DNA from: SHWB01 sp050246875
GTDB lineage: Bacteria > Pseudomonadota > Alphaproteobacteria > UBA6615
Direction of reading: 5' to 3'
NCBI GenBank assembly: GCA_050246875.1
Contig: JBFWVF010000007.1
Coordinates: 1-64,000 of the forward strand
Length of the DNA: 64,000 bases
In this document: piece by piece, positions 32,442-41,259 of the stretch
Layout: every line of letters begins with the position of its first letter
Numbering within the stretch: the stretch's first letter is position 1
The notes under the pieces: model-generated
Database searches by the model: none
What the model was told of the DNA's origin: nothing
What the model saw: only the letters and a program-made list of their open reading frames with translations
Program-made: the position numbers and the translations under genes

Positions 32442-34130
32442 ATGGCATCGACGAAGAAGGCCGTGCCGAGCGATCTTGAGATCGCGCGCGCGGCGACACT
32501 GCGCCCGATCGGCGAAATCGCCGACCGCCTGGGCATTCCGGCCGAGCAGGTGCTGCCCTATGGCCGCGCCAAGGCGAAGATCGACCTCGGCTGGCTCGGC
32601 AGTCGGGCGCCGCGCGACGACGCGAAGCTGGTGCTCGTCACCGGCATCTCGCCGACGCCGGCCGGCGAGGGCAAGACGACGACGACGGTCGGCCTTGGCG
32701 ACGCGCTGTCGCGCATCGGCAAGCGCGCGGCGATCTGCCTGCGCGAGCCGAGCCTCGGACCCTGCTTCGGCGTCAAGGGCGGCGCGGCCGGCGGCGGCTA
32801 CGCGCAGGTGGTGCCGATGGAGGACATCAACCTCCACTTCACCGGCGACTTCCACGCCATCACCTCGGCGCACAATCTGCTGTCGGCGATGCTCGACAAC
32901 CACATCTACTGGGGCAACGAGCTCGGCATCGACGCCCGCCGCGTCTCCTGGCGCCGCGTCGTCGACCTCAACGACCGCGCCCTGCGCTCCATCAACTCGT
33001 CGCTCGGCGGCGTCGCCAACGGCTTCCCGCGCGAGGACGGCTTCGACATCACTGTCGCCTCCGAGGTGATGGCGGTGTTCTGCCTGTCGAACAGCCTCGA
33101 CGACCTGACGCGCCGGCTGGGCGACATCATCGTCGCCGAGACGCGCGAGCGGAAGATCGTGCGCGCCTCCGACCTCAGCGCGCCGGGCGCCATGGCGACG
33201 CTGCTGCGCGACGCCCTGATGCCGAACCTCGTGCAGACGCTGGAGGGCACGCCGGCGCTGGTGCATGGCGGCCCGTTCGCCAACATCGCGCATGGCTGCA
33301 ACTCGGTGGTGGCGACACGCGGCGCCATGTCGCTCGCCGAGTACGTCGTCACCGAGGCCGGCTTCGGCTCCGACCTCGGCGCCGAGAAGTTCTTCGACAT
33401 CAAGTGCCGCAAGTCGGGCCTGCGTCCCGGCGCGGCCGTCATCGTCGCCACGGTGCGAGCGCTGAAGATGCACGGCGGCGTGGCGCGCGCCGACCTCGGC
33501 CGCGAGAACCTGGAGGCGCTGCGCAAGGGCACCGCCAACCTCGCCCGCCACGTCGAGAACACCAAGGGCTTCGGCATTCCCGTCGTCGTCGGCATCAACC
33601 GCTTCACCGCCGACACCGACGCCGAGATCGCGCTGGTGCGCGAGGTCTGCGCCGGGCTCGGCGTCGAGGCCATCGAGTGCACCCACTGGGGCGACGGCTC
33701 GGCTGGCGCCGAGGCGCTGGCGCGCAAGGTCGTCGAGCTGACGGCGCAGCCGAACGACTTCCGCTTCCTCTACCCCGACGACATGCCGCTGTGGGACAAG
33801 ATCGACACGGTGGCGCGGAAGATCTACCGCGCCGGCAGCGTCGGCGCGCCCGAGCGCGTGCGCCGGCAGCTCGCCGACTGGCAGCAGCAGGGCTTCGGCG
33901 ACCTGCCGGTCTGCATGGCCAAGACGCAGATGAGCTTCTCGACCGACCCGACGAAGATCGGCGCGCCGGAGGGCCATGACGTGCAGGTGCGCGAGGTGCG
34001 GCTCGCCGCCGGCGCCGGCTTCGTCGTCGCCATCTGCGGCGAGATCATGACCATGCCGGGCCTGCCGCGCGTACCGGCCGCCAGCAGCATCCACCTCAAC
34101 GCGGCGGGCCAGATCGAGGGCCTGTTCTAG
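32442..34130 (+). CDS. fhs: Formate--tetrahydrofolate ligase
   Basis: ATP-dependent synthesis of 10-formyl-THF from formate, feeding one-carbon metabolism. The 562 residues contain the P-loop TPAGEGKTTTTVGLGDAL, the FGVKGGAAGGGYAQVVPMEDINLHFTGD region, and GGPFANIAHGCNSV. Length is normal. It is monocistronic here: a perfect GC hairpin follows and the next gene converges. Confidence 0.97.
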   Translation: MASTKKAVPSDLEIARAATLRPIGEIADRLGIPAEQVLPYGRAKAKIDLGWLGSRAPRDDAKLVLVTGISPTPAGEGKTTTTVGLGDALSRIGKRAAICLREPSLGPCFGVKGGAAGGGYAQVVPMEDINLHFTGDFHAITSAHNLLSAMLDNHIYWGNELGIDARRVSWRRVVDLNDRALRSINSSLGGVANGFPREDGFDITVASEVMAVFCLSNSLDDLTRRLGDIIVAETRERKIVRASDLSAPGAMATLLRDALMPNLVQTLEGTPALVHGGPFANIAHGCNSVVATRGAMSLAEYVVTEAGFGSDLGAEKFFDIKCRKSGLRPGAAVIVATVRALKMHGGVARADLGRENLEALRKGTANLARHVENTKGFGIPVVVGINRFTADTDAEIALVREVCAGLGVEAIECTHWGDGSAGAEALARKVVELTAQPNDFRFLYPDDMPLWDKIDTVARKIYRAGSVGAPERVRRQLADWQQQGFGDLPVCMAKTQMSFSTDPTKIGAPEGHDVQVREVRLAAGAGFVVAICGEIMTMPGLPRVPAASSIHLNAAGQIEGLF

Positions 34131-34139
34131 AAAGCCGAA

Positions 34140-34165
34140 CGGCGCGCCGGTTGCCCGGCGCGCCG
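34140..34165. terminator. Bidirectional hairpin terminator between fhs and sodB
   Basis: A perfect 11-bp GC stem (34140-34150 with 34155-34165) with loop TTGC lies between the convergent fhs and sodB stops. No strong T-run on either side. Confidence 0.65.
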
Positions 34166-34193
34166 CCCGATCCGTCCGCCGATGTGGCGGTGA

Positions 34194-34790
34194 CTACTTC
34201 GCCGCGGCGAGGCGCGCGGCGACCTTGCCCCAGTCGACCATGCTGTCGAGGAAGGCTTTCACGAAGTCGGGCCGCCGGTTGCGGTAGTCGATGTAGTAGG
34301 CGTGCTCCCACACGTCGCAGGTGAGCAGCGCAGTGGCGCCGTGGACCATCGGATTCTCGGCGTTCGGCGTCTTCATCAGTTCGAGCTTGCCGCCCTTGGC
34401 GACCAGCCAGCCCCAGCCGGAGCCGAACTGGGTGACGCAAGTCTGGATGAAGTCGGCCTTGAATTTGTCGACGCCGCCGAGGTCGGAGGCGATGCGCTTC
34501 TCCAGCTCGCCGGGAAGCGCGCCGCCGCCCTTCGGCTTCATCGAGTCGAAGAAGAAGGTGTGGTTCCACACCTGCGCGGCGTTGTTGAAGATGCCGGCTT
34601 CCTTGCCGAAGGAGGCCTTGACGATCTCCTCGATCGGCTTGTTCTCCAGCGCGTGGCCCTTCAGCAGATTGTTGCCGTTGGTGACATACGCGGCGTGGTG
34701 CTTGTCGTGGTGGAACTCCAGCGTTTCCTTCGACATGTACGGCACGAGCGCGTCATGGGCGTAGGGCAGCGGGGGCAGTTCGAGTGCCAT
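34194..34790 (-). CDS. sodB: Superoxide dismutase (Fe/Mn family)
   Basis: A 198-residue cytoplasmic enzyme that dismutates superoxide. Metal ligands appear in HHDKHHAAY (His27), WNHTFFF, and DVWEHAYYIDY (Asp and His). The N-terminus ALELPPLPYAHDALVPYMSKETLEFHHDKHH is typical of alphaproteobacterial Fe-type SODs; Fe versus Mn is not decided by sequence alone. AAGGATACCA before the ATG includes the ribosome site. The longer upstream frame is through non-conserved sequence. Confidence 0.95.
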   Translation of the reverse strand: MALELPPLPYAHDALVPYMSKETLEFHHDKHHAAYVTNGNNLLKGHALENKPIEEIVKASFGKEAGIFNNAAQVWNHTFFFDSMKPKGGGALPGELEKRIASDLGGVDKFKADFIQTCVTQFGSGWGWLVAKGGKLELMKTPNAENPMVHGATALLTCDVWEHAYYIDYRNRRPDFVKAFLDSMVDWGKVAARLAAAK

Positions 34791-34957
34791 TGGTATCCTT
34801 CCTCTCGACTCCGGTGAGGCGCCGGCCCCTGCCAGGGGCGCGACGTCGGTCGTTCGGCCCGGCCGGTCAGGCAGCGGCCGTGCAATGCCGGCCGCACTTT
34901 CCCCCGAAAGGCCCATGCTTGGCAACGCGCCAGCCGGCGCGGGCGTTCCCGAACCGT

Positions 34958-35422
34958 TCAGCGCCGCGCGGCGAAGAAATCCCGCAGCAGGGCAGCCGCG
35001 CGGCGCTCGGCGACGCCGCCGACGACTTCGGGGCGATGGTTGCAGGTCGGCTGGTCGAACACGCGCGCGCCGTGCTCGACGCCGCCGCCCTTGGGGTCGT
35101 AGGCGCCGTAGACGAGCAGGTCGATGCGGGCGAGCGCGATGGCCTGGGCGCACATCGCGCAGGGCTCCAGCGTGACATAGAGGGCGCAGCCGACGAGGCG
35201 GGGGCTGCCGAGGACGGCGGCGGCGCGGCGGATCGCCAGCATCTCGGCGTGCGCGGTCGGATCGGCGAGAGCCTCGACCTCGTTGCCGGCGCGCGCCAGC
35301 ACGCGGCCTGAGGCGCGCTCGACCAGCACCGCGCCCACCGGCACCTCGCCGCGCGCCGCCGCCGCCGCCGCCTCGGCCAGCGCCGCCGCCATGAAGCCGT
35401 CGCCGGGACCAGTTTCCGTCAT
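34958..35422 (-). CDS. tadA: tRNA-specific adenosine-34 deaminase
   Basis: Converts A34 to inosine in tRNA-Arg(ACG). The 154 residues have the zinc deaminase motifs His58-Ala-Glu60 and PCAMC (Cys88, Cys91). The C-terminal CNHRPEVVGGVAERRAAALLRDFFAARR is the usual tRNA-binding helix. I start at ATG 35422 (MTETGPGDGF) because the upstream 52 codons are non-conserved and overlap a CCCTCTCC repeat. It sits at the edge of an RNA-modification cluster on the opposite strand. Confidence 0.94.
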   Translation of the reverse strand: MTETGPGDGFMAAALAEAAAAAARGEVPVGAVLVERASGRVLARAGNEVEALADPTAHAEMLAIRRAAAVLGSPRLVGCALYVTLEPCAMCAQAIALARIDLLVYGAYDPKGGGVEHGARVFDQPTCNHRPEVVGGVAERRAAALLRDFFAARR

Positions 35423-35498
35423 CGCGGTCGCAACAGTACCGGCAGGATCGCGATATGGCGAACGCGCACGACATGCCGTCTCCGCCGCCTTCCCTTCA

Positions 35499-35526
35499 CC
35501 CTCTCCTCCCCTCGGGGCGGAGAGGG
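35499..35526. repeat. CCCTCTCC hairpin repeat
   Basis: Arms CCCTCTCC (35499-35506) and GGAGAGGG (35519-35526). Related to the two hairpins at 16829-16856 and 16889-16915 and a degenerate copy near 18729. Confidence 0.5.
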
Positions 35527-35606
35527 AGTTTCCGCTTCCCTTCCCCGCGCGCCAGCTTCTCGCGGACAGAGCGGGCAAACGAGGTGGCGCCGGCGCGGCA
35601 GGCTGC

Positions 35607-35613
35607 CTAGATT
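35607..35613 (+). promoter_or_regulatory. Candidate -10 (CTAGATT) placed for a leaderless transcript
   Basis: CTAGATT ends 7 bp before the ATG at 35620. If it is the -10, transcription starts at or next to the A of the start codon. The -35 region (TGGCGC) is weak. No Shine-Dalgarno is visible. Confidence 0.35.
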
Positions 35614-35619
35614 GCCGGC

Positions 35620-36339
35620 ATGGCCATCCCCGTCATCGGCATCACGCTGGATTCGGAGCCGCCCGGCGGCTACTCGAACCAGCCCTGGTACGCCATCCGC
35701 GAGAACTACGTGGCGACGATCACGGCGGCCGGCGGCCTGCCGCTGCTGCTGCCGCACGAGCCGGAGCGGGCCGAGGCCTACCTCGACCGCATCGACGGCC
35801 TCGTGGTTACCGGCGGTGCCTTCGACGTCGACCCGGCGCTGTTCGGTGCCGCGACGCGCCATGCCACGGTGACGACCAAGGACCGCCGCACGGCCTTCGA
35901 GCTGGCGATGACACGCGGCGCGCTGGCGCGCGACATGGCGGTGCTCGGCATCTGCGGCGGCCAGCAGCTCCTGCACGTGGCGCTGGGCGGCACGCTCGTC
36001 CAGCACATCCCCGACGAGATCGCCGGCGCGCTGGCGCACGAGCAGCCCAACCCGCGCACCGAGCCGGGCCATACGGTGCGCGTGCTGCCCGGCACGAAGC
36101 TGCACCGCATCGTCGGCGCCGAAACGCTGGAGGTGAACAGCGCGCACCACCAGGCGGCACGCGACGACGCGCGCGGCGCCGTGGTCAACGCGCTGGCGCC
36201 GGACGGCGTCGTCGAGGGCATCGAGGCGCCCGACCGCCGCTTCTGCATCGGCGTGCAGTGGCACCCCGAGTATCTCATCTCGGTCGGCGACGGCCCGCTG
36301 CTCGCCGCCTTCGTCGCCGCCGCGGGCGCCGGGCGATGA
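35620..36339 (+). CDS. Class I glutamine-amidotransferase-fold hydrolase (gamma-glutamyl-GABA hydrolase, peptidase C26 family)
   Basis: A 239-residue protein of the PuuD family. Nucleophile Cys112 in LGICGGQQLL, and the His215/Glu217 pair in QWHPEY complete the triad. The N-terminus IPVIGITLDSEPPG and VVTGGAFDVDPALFG are family features. PuuD cleaves gamma-glutamyl-GABA in putrescine breakdown, but relatives have other gamma-glutamyl substrates and the rest of that pathway is not adjacent. Its stop overlaps the next start (ATGA). Confidence 0.9.
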   Translation: MAIPVIGITLDSEPPGGYSNQPWYAIRENYVATITAAGGLPLLLPHEPERAEAYLDRIDGLVVTGGAFDVDPALFGAATRHATVTTKDRRTAFELAMTRGALARDMAVLGICGGQQLLHVALGGTLVQHIPDEIAGALAHEQPNPRTEPGHTVRVLPGTKLHRIVGAETLEVNSAHHQAARDDARGAVVNALAPDGVVEGIEAPDRRFCIGVQWHPEYLISVGDGPLLAAFVAAAGAGR

Positions 36340-37118
36340 GCGGCGCGAGCCCCTTCCGCCTCGACGGCCGGGTGGCGCTGGTCACCGGCGCCGGCTCGGG
36401 CATCGGGCGAGCGACGGCGCTGGCGCTGGCGGCGCAGGGAGCAGCCGTGATGGCGACCGACCGCGACGCGCTGACCGTGCACGAGACGGCGGCGGCCATC
36501 CGCGAGGCCGGCGGCACGGCGGATTCGCGGCCCTTCAACGTGCGCCACGCCGAGCAGGCGACGCTCGTGATCGGCGAGGCGGTCGAACGCTTCGGCCGCC
36601 TCGACATCCTCGTCAACAACGCCGGCACCGTCGGCACCACGTCGCCCGACGTCGACGCCGAGGAGGTCTGGGCGCGCATCCTCGACGTCAACCTGACGGC
36701 GCTGTGGCGCTGCTCGCGCCTCGCCGCCGGCCACATGAAGAACGGCGGGCGCGGCGGCGCCATCGTCAACCTCGCCTCGATGTTCGGCCTGATCGGCGGC
36801 GGCCCGCACCCCGCGCCCAACCCGGCCTACCCGGCGAGCAAGGCCGCCGTCGTCGGCCTGACGCGCACGCTGGCGCTGGAACTCGGCCCCGACAACATCC
36901 GCGTCAACGCCGTGGCGCCGGGCTACGTGCGGACGGCCATGACCGCCTCGATGACGGCCGATCCCGAAATCCGCGCCCGGCTGGAAGGAGGCGCGCCGCT
37001 CGGCCGGCTGGTCGAGCCGGAGGAGGTGGCAAGCGTCATCGCCTTCCTCGCCTCGGACGCCGCCGCCATGGTGACCGGCCATACCCTGCCCGTCGATGGC
37101 GGCTGGACCGCGCAATGA
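36336..37118 (+). CDS. Short-chain dehydrogenase/reductase
   Basis: A 260-residue classical SDR: VALVTGAGSGIGRATALAL (cofactor site; the Asp in ATDRD suggests NAD), NNAG in ILVNNAGTVG, a serine in NLASMFG, and the catalytic YPASK. The C-terminus GHTLPVDGGWTAQ is typical. Substrate unknown. It overlaps the C26 hydrolase upstream by 4 bp and rluB downstream by 4 bp, so the three genes are translationally coupled. Confidence 0.92.
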   Translation: MSGASPFRLDGRVALVTGAGSGIGRATALALAAQGAAVMATDRDALTVHETAAAIREAGGTADSRPFNVRHAEQATLVIGEAVERFGRLDILVNNAGTVGTTSPDVDAEEVWARILDVNLTALWRCSRLAAGHMKNGGRGGAIVNLASMFGLIGGGPHPAPNPAYPASKAAVVGLTRTLALELGPDNIRVNAVAPGYVRTAMTASMTADPEIRARLEGGAPLGRLVEPEEVASVIAFLASDAAAMVTGHTLPVDGGWTAQ

Positions 37119-37912
37119 CCCGGACCGCCGGGGCCGAGCGTATCGCCCGCGTTCTCGCCCGCGCCGGCCTCTGCTCGCGCCGCGAGGCCGAGCGGTGGAT
37201 CGCCGAGGGCCGCGTCGCCGTCGGCGGCAAGGTGCTGACCAGCCCGGCGCTCAACGTCGACCCCGGCGACGACATCCGCGTCGACGGCAAGCCGCTGCCG
37301 GTGCGCCAGGCGCCGCGGCTGTGGCGCTACCACAAACCGGCCGGGCGGCTGGTCTCGCGCGGCGACCCGCGCGGCCGGCCGACCATCTACGACGAACTGC
37401 CGCGCGAGCTGGCCAACGCCGTCGCCGTCGGCCGCCTCGACCTGCCCTCGGAGGGGCTGCTGCTGCTGACCAACGACGGCGCCATCGCCCGCTACCTCGA
37501 ACTGCCGGCGACGGGCTGGACGCGCCGCTACCGCGCGCGCGCCTGGGGCGAGGTCGACGACGCGCGCCTCGCCGCCTTGGCGAAGGGGGTGACGGTCGAC
37601 GGCGTGCGCTACGGCGCGATCGAGGCCGTCGTGGAGAACCGCGCGCGCAGCAACGCCTGGCTGTCGGTGACGCTGCGCGAGGGCAAGAACCGCGAGGTAC
37701 GGCGCGTGCTGGAGCATGTCGGCCTCAGGGTTAACCGGCTGATCCGCGTCTCCTTCGGCCCCTTCCAGCTCGGCGGGCTGGAGCCCGGCGCGGTGCGCGA
37801 GGTGCCGCGCAAGGTGCTGGGCGACCAGCTGCCTCAGTTCTTCCCCAAGGCGACGAAGCCGGCGCAGGCCGCGACGGCGGACGCAGGCGACGATGCGGAT
37901 CGGCGGCGGTAA
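37115..37912 (+). CDS. rluB: Ribosomal large-subunit pseudouridine synthase, RluB type
   Basis: A 265-residue protein with an N-terminal S4 RNA-binding domain (ERIARVLARAGLCSRREAERWI) and an RsuA/RluB catalytic domain with Asp in VGRLDLPSEGLLLLTND and the later LREGKNREVRRVLEHVGLRVNRLIRV. RluB makes pseudouridine 2605 in 23S rRNA; RluE/F-type specificity cannot be excluded. Ala/Asp-rich C-terminal tail. ATG 37115 overlaps the SDR stop; the frame is open upstream in a non-conserved stretch. It overlaps rsmD by 20 bp. Confidence 0.93.
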   Translation: MTRTAGAERIARVLARAGLCSRREAERWIAEGRVAVGGKVLTSPALNVDPGDDIRVDGKPLPVRQAPRLWRYHKPAGRLVSRGDPRGRPTIYDELPRELANAVAVGRLDLPSEGLLLLTNDGAIARYLELPATGWTRRYRARAWGEVDDARLAALAKGVTVDGVRYGAIEAVVENRARSNAWLSVTLREGKNREVRRVLEHVGLRVNRLIRVSFGPFQLGGLEPGAVREVPRKVLGDQLPQFFPKATKPAQAATADAGDDADRRR

Positions 37913-38444
37913 CGCGCGCGGGCGGCGGCTCGCCGCGCCGGCCGGCGGCGCCGTGCGGCCGACATCGGGCCGCGTGCGCCGCTCGCTGTTCGACATCCTG
38001 CTGCACGGCGAACCGGGGCTGGCGGAGGCGCGCGTCCTCGACGCCTTCGCCGGCACCGGCGCGCTGGGCCTGGAGGCCCTGTCGCGCGGCGCCGCCACGG
38101 CCACCTTCTTCGACATCGACCGCACCGCGCTGGAAGCGTTGCGCGCCAATGTCGCGGCACTCGGCGCCGGCAGCCGCGCCTTCGTGCGCCCGGCCGACGC
38201 GACGCGCCCGCCGCGGGCCGACGCGCCGGCCGACATCGTGATGCTCGATCCGCCCTATCGCTCGGGCCTCGGCGGCAAGGCGCTCGCCGCGCTCGCCGCC
38301 GCCGGCTGGATCGGCGCCGGAACGCTGGTCGCCTGGGAGCAGGGCTCGGCCTTCCCCGAAGCGGCGCCGGAGGGCTTCACGGAGATCGACCGCCGCCGCT
38401 ACGGCGGCACGACGCTGGTGTTCCTGCGGCGCGCGGCATCATGA
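37893..38444 (+). CDS. rsmD: 16S rRNA (guanine-966-N2)-methyltransferase
   Basis: A 183-residue Rossmann methyltransferase. N-terminal MRIGGGNARGRRLAAP and RPTSGRVRRSLFDIL are family signatures. The AdoMet motif is DAFAGTGALGLEALSRGA and the catalytic motif IV is LDPPY. It methylates assembled 30S particles. It overlaps rluB by 20 bp and the tlyA gene by 4 bp. Confidence 0.95.
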   Translation: MRIGGGNARGRRLAAPAGGAVRPTSGRVRRSLFDILLHGEPGLAEARVLDAFAGTGALGLEALSRGAATATFFDIDRTALEALRANVAALGAGSRAFVRPADATRPPRADAPADIVMLDPPYRSGLGGKALAALAAAGWIGAGTLVAWEQGSAFPEAAPEGFTEIDRRRYGGTTLVFLRRAAS

Positions 38445-39184
38445 CGCCGGCCCGCCAGCGCGCCGACCTGGCGCTCGTCGAGCGCGGTCTCGCGCCGTCG
38501 CGCGCGCGGGCGCAGGCACTGATCCTCGCCGGCAAGGTGTTCAGCGGCGAGAAGCGCGTCGACAAGGCCGGCGACGCCGTCGCCGCCGACGCGCCGCTGG
38601 AGGTGCGCGGCGACGACCATCCCTGGGTCTCGCGCGGCGGCCTCAAGCTGGCGCACGCGCTGGAGCACTTCGCGCTCGACCCGGCCGGCCGCGTCTGCCT
38701 CGACATCGGCGCCTCGACCGGCGGCTTCACCGACGTGCTGCTGGCCCATGGCGCCGCGCGCGTATACGCCGTCGACGTTGGCCACGGGCAGCTTGCGTGG
38801 AAGCTGCGGAACGACCCGCGCGTCGTCGTGCTGGAACGCACCAACGCCCGCAACCTGACCGCCGAGCTGGTGCCGGAGCGCCCGGGCGCCCTCGTCTGCG
38901 ACGCGAGCTTCATCGGCCTCGCCACCGTGCTCGCGGTGCCGCTGCTGCTGGCCGCGCCGGGCGCCTGGCTGGCGGCGCTGGTCAAGCCGCAGTTCGAGGT
39001 CGGCAAGGGCCGCGTCGGCAAGGGCGGCGTGGTGCGCGACCCGGCGCTGCACGAGGAGGTCTGCACCCGCGCGCAGGACTGGCTCGCGGCGCAGCCGGGC
39101 TGGCGCGTGCTCGGCCTGACCGAGAGCCCGATCACCGGGCCGGAAGGCAACCGCGAGTTCCTGCTCGCCGGCCAGCATGCCTGA
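38441..39184 (+). CDS. tlyA: TlyA-family rRNA 2'-O-methyltransferase (hemolysin A family)
   Basis: A 247-residue protein with an N-terminal S4 domain (RADLALVERGLAPSRARAQAL) and an FtsJ-like domain with DIGASTGGFTDVLL and VKPQFEVGKG. Mycobacterial TlyA 2'-O-methylates 16S C1409 and 23S C1920; that activity is assumed by homology. The old hemolysin name is misleading. The gene overlaps both neighbours, consistent with one transcript of RNA-modification genes. Confidence 0.92.
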   Translation: MTPARQRADLALVERGLAPSRARAQALILAGKVFSGEKRVDKAGDAVAADAPLEVRGDDHPWVSRGGLKLAHALEHFALDPAGRVCLDIGASTGGFTDVLLAHGAARVYAVDVGHGQLAWKLRNDPRVVVLERTNARNLTAELVPERPGALVCDASFIGLATVLAVPLLLAAPGAWLAALVKPQFEVGKGRVGKGGVVRDPALHEEVCTRAQDWLAAQPGWRVLGLTESPITGPEGNREFLLAGQHA

Positions 39185-40463
39185 GACTGTCGAGATCACA
39201 ATCGCGCGGCTCGGCGCGCGCGGCGACGGCGTCGCCGACTCCGCCGGCGGCGCGTTGTTCGTCGCCGGGGCGCTGCCCGGCGAGCTTGTGACGGTTGCCC
39301 CCGGCCCGCCCCGCGGCGACGGCCGCACGGCACGGCTGGTCGCGGTGCTGGCGCCGTCGCCCGACCGCGTTCCGCCGCCCTGCCCGCATTTCGGCGATTG
39401 CGGCGGCTGCAGCGTGCAGCACCTCGCGGGCGGTGCCTACGCGGCCTGGAAGCGCGGACTGGTGGAAGAGGCGCTGCGGCGGCGCGGCCTCGATGCCGGT
39501 CTCGTCGCGCCGCTGCTGCGCCCCGACCCGGCGGTCCGGAGACGGATCGAGCTGGCGGCGTTCCGACCGCGCGGCAAGGGCGCCAGGATAACCCTCGGTT
39601 TCCACGCGGCCGCCAGCGGCCGTGTCGTCGACCTGCGCGAATGCCTCGTCATGGCGCCGCCCCTCGTGGCGCTGCTGGCGCCGCTGCGCGCGACACTGGC
39701 GGCGGTGGTCGCGCCGGGCGAGACGGCCGATGCGATGCTGACGCTGACGGAAACCGGCGTCGACGCCCTGCTCGGTGGCGCACGCCGGCCGCGCGCCGAG
39801 GCCGTCGCCCGCCTCGCCACGTTCGCCGAGGCGCACGATCTCGCCCGCGTCTCATGGCGCAGCAAGGGCGGCAGCGAACCCGTGGCGCTGCGCCGGCCGC
39901 CGCGCCTGACGCTCGGCGGCGTGGCGGTGGCGTTGCCGCCGGGCGCCTTCGTGCAGGCGGTCGCCGCCGCCGAGACGGCGCTGGCACAGGCGGTGCTCGA
40001 TGCCGTCGCCGGGCTGCCGGCGCGCGCCACCGTCGCCGACCTGTTCGCCGGCTGCGGGCCGTTCACGCTGGCGCTGGCCCGCGCCGGCCGCCGCGTCCAC
40101 GCCGTCGACGGCGCCGGCGAGGCCATCGCCGCGCTGCTCGCCGCCGCCGGCGCCGCCGGCTTCAGCGGCCGCGCCACCGCCGAGACGCGCGACCTCGCCC
40201 GCCGCCCGCTGATGGCGGACGAGCTGGACCGCTTCGGCGCCGTGGTGTTCGACCCGCCGCGCGCCGGCGCCGCCGCGCAGGCGGGCGAGATCGCCAGATC
40301 GAAGGTTCCGCTGGTCGTCGCCGTCTCCTGCAACCCGGCGAGCTTCGCCCGCGACGCGGCGATCCTCGTGGCCGGCGGCTACGCGCTGCGTTCGGTGCTG
40401 CCGGTCGACCAGTTCGTGCATACCGGCCATGTAGAGCTAGCGGCGGTGTTCACGCGTCAGTAG
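39177..40463 (+). CDS. rlmD: 23S rRNA (uracil-C5)-methyltransferase, RlmD/RumA family
   Basis: A 428-residue protein. A short TRAM-like domain (EITIARLGARGDGVAD) is followed by a 4Fe-4S site with Cys69, Cys75 and Cys78 (CPHFGDCGGC) and a fourth Cys in LRECLV. The AdoMet domain has ADLFAGCGPFTLALA and VFDPPRAGA, and the catalytic Cys lies in VSCNPASFARD. Alphaproteobacterial members may methylate a different uridine from E. coli RlmD (U1939), so position specificity is not certain. It is the last gene of the RNA-modification series and overlaps the convergent SDR by 7 bp. Confidence 0.9.
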   Translation: MPETVEITIARLGARGDGVADSAGGALFVAGALPGELVTVAPGPPRGDGRTARLVAVLAPSPDRVPPPCPHFGDCGGCSVQHLAGGAYAAWKRGLVEEALRRRGLDAGLVAPLLRPDPAVRRRIELAAFRPRGKGARITLGFHAAASGRVVDLRECLVMAPPLVALLAPLRATLAAVVAPGETADAMLTLTETGVDALLGGARRPRAEAVARLATFAEAHDLARVSWRSKGGSEPVALRRPPRLTLGGVAVALPPGAFVQAVAAAETALAQAVLDAVAGLPARATVADLFAGCGPFTLALARAGRRVHAVDGAGEAIAALLAAAGAAGFSGRATAETRDLARRPLMADELDRFGAVVFDPPRAGAAAQAGEIARSKVPLVVAVSCNPASFARDAAILVAGGYALRSVLPVDQFVHTGHVELAAVFTRQ

Positions 40464-41209
40464 AGGTGCTGGCCGCCGGTGACGAAGACCTCGGTGCCGG
40501 TGACGTAGCCGAAGTCGCGCGAGCAAAGCTGGAACACCGTCGAGGCGACCTCGTCGGCGGTGCCCATGCGGTGCATCGGGATGCGGTTGATCAGCGGCTC
40601 GTACTCGTCGCCGATCATCTCGGTCTCGATCTCGCCGGGCGCCACGGCGTTGACGCGCACGCCGAGCTGGGCGAACTCGACGGCCATCTCGCGCGTCAGC
40701 GCCGACAGCGCCGCCTTCGAGGTGGCGTAGGCCGAGCCGGCGAAGGGGTGGATGGCGTGGCCGGCGATTGAGGTGATGTTGACGATGGCGGCGCCGCCCG
40801 CGCGGCCGGCGCGCGCCAGCGCCGGGGCGAAGCCGCGGGCCAGCGCCAGCGGCGTGAAGAAGTTGAGCTGGAAGACCGCCCGCCAGTCGTCGAGGGAGCC
40901 GTTGAGGCAGCCGAGACGTTCGCGGATTGCCGTCTTGGGCGAGACGGCGGCGTTGTTGACCAGCGCCGTCAGCGGCGCCTCACCGAGCGCCGCCAGCGCC
41001 TCGGCGACGAAGCCGTCGACGGCCGCCGCGTCGGCGAGGTCGGTGGGTATGTGCAGCGTCCAGTTCGGGTCACGCCGGCACTCGTCGGGCACGGCCTCGC
41101 GCGAGCAGGTGACGATGCGCCAGCCCTCGGCCGAGAAGCGCTTGACGGTCGCGTGGCCGATGCCGCGCGAGGCCCCGGTCAGCAGGAGTGCGGGTCGCCC
41201 GTCGCTCAT
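40457..41209 (-). CDS. Short-chain dehydrogenase/reductase
   Basis: A 250-residue classical SDR: LLLTGASRGIGHATVKRFS, NNAAVSPKTAIRE, serine in NITSIAG, catalytic YATSK, and the C-terminal GYVTGTEVFVTGGQHLY. CSRE after strand 2 points to NADP preference. Substrate unknown. It converges on the rlmD-like gene with a 7-bp overlap of the 3' ends. Start ATG 41207-41209; upstream frame is non-conserved. Confidence 0.92.
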   Translation of the reverse strand: MSDGRPALLLTGASRGIGHATVKRFSAEGWRIVTCSREAVPDECRRDPNWTLHIPTDLADAAAVDGFVAEALAALGEAPLTALVNNAAVSPKTAIRERLGCLNGSLDDWRAVFQLNFFTPLALARGFAPALARAGRAGGAAIVNITSIAGHAIHPFAGSAYATSKAALSALTREMAVEFAQLGVRVNAVAPGEIETEMIGDEYEPLINRIPMHRMGTADEVASTVFQLCSRDFGYVTGTEVFVTGGQHLY

Positions 41210-41259
41210 GGCCTCACAGGTACGCCAACGGCGGCGCGGGGGGAAGGGGCGGCGGGCGC

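Noticed and set aside
32394..34094. 566-codon minus-strand ORF opposite fhs
   Set aside because: High-GC antisense shadow; the plus strand encodes complete formate--tetrahydrofolate ligase.
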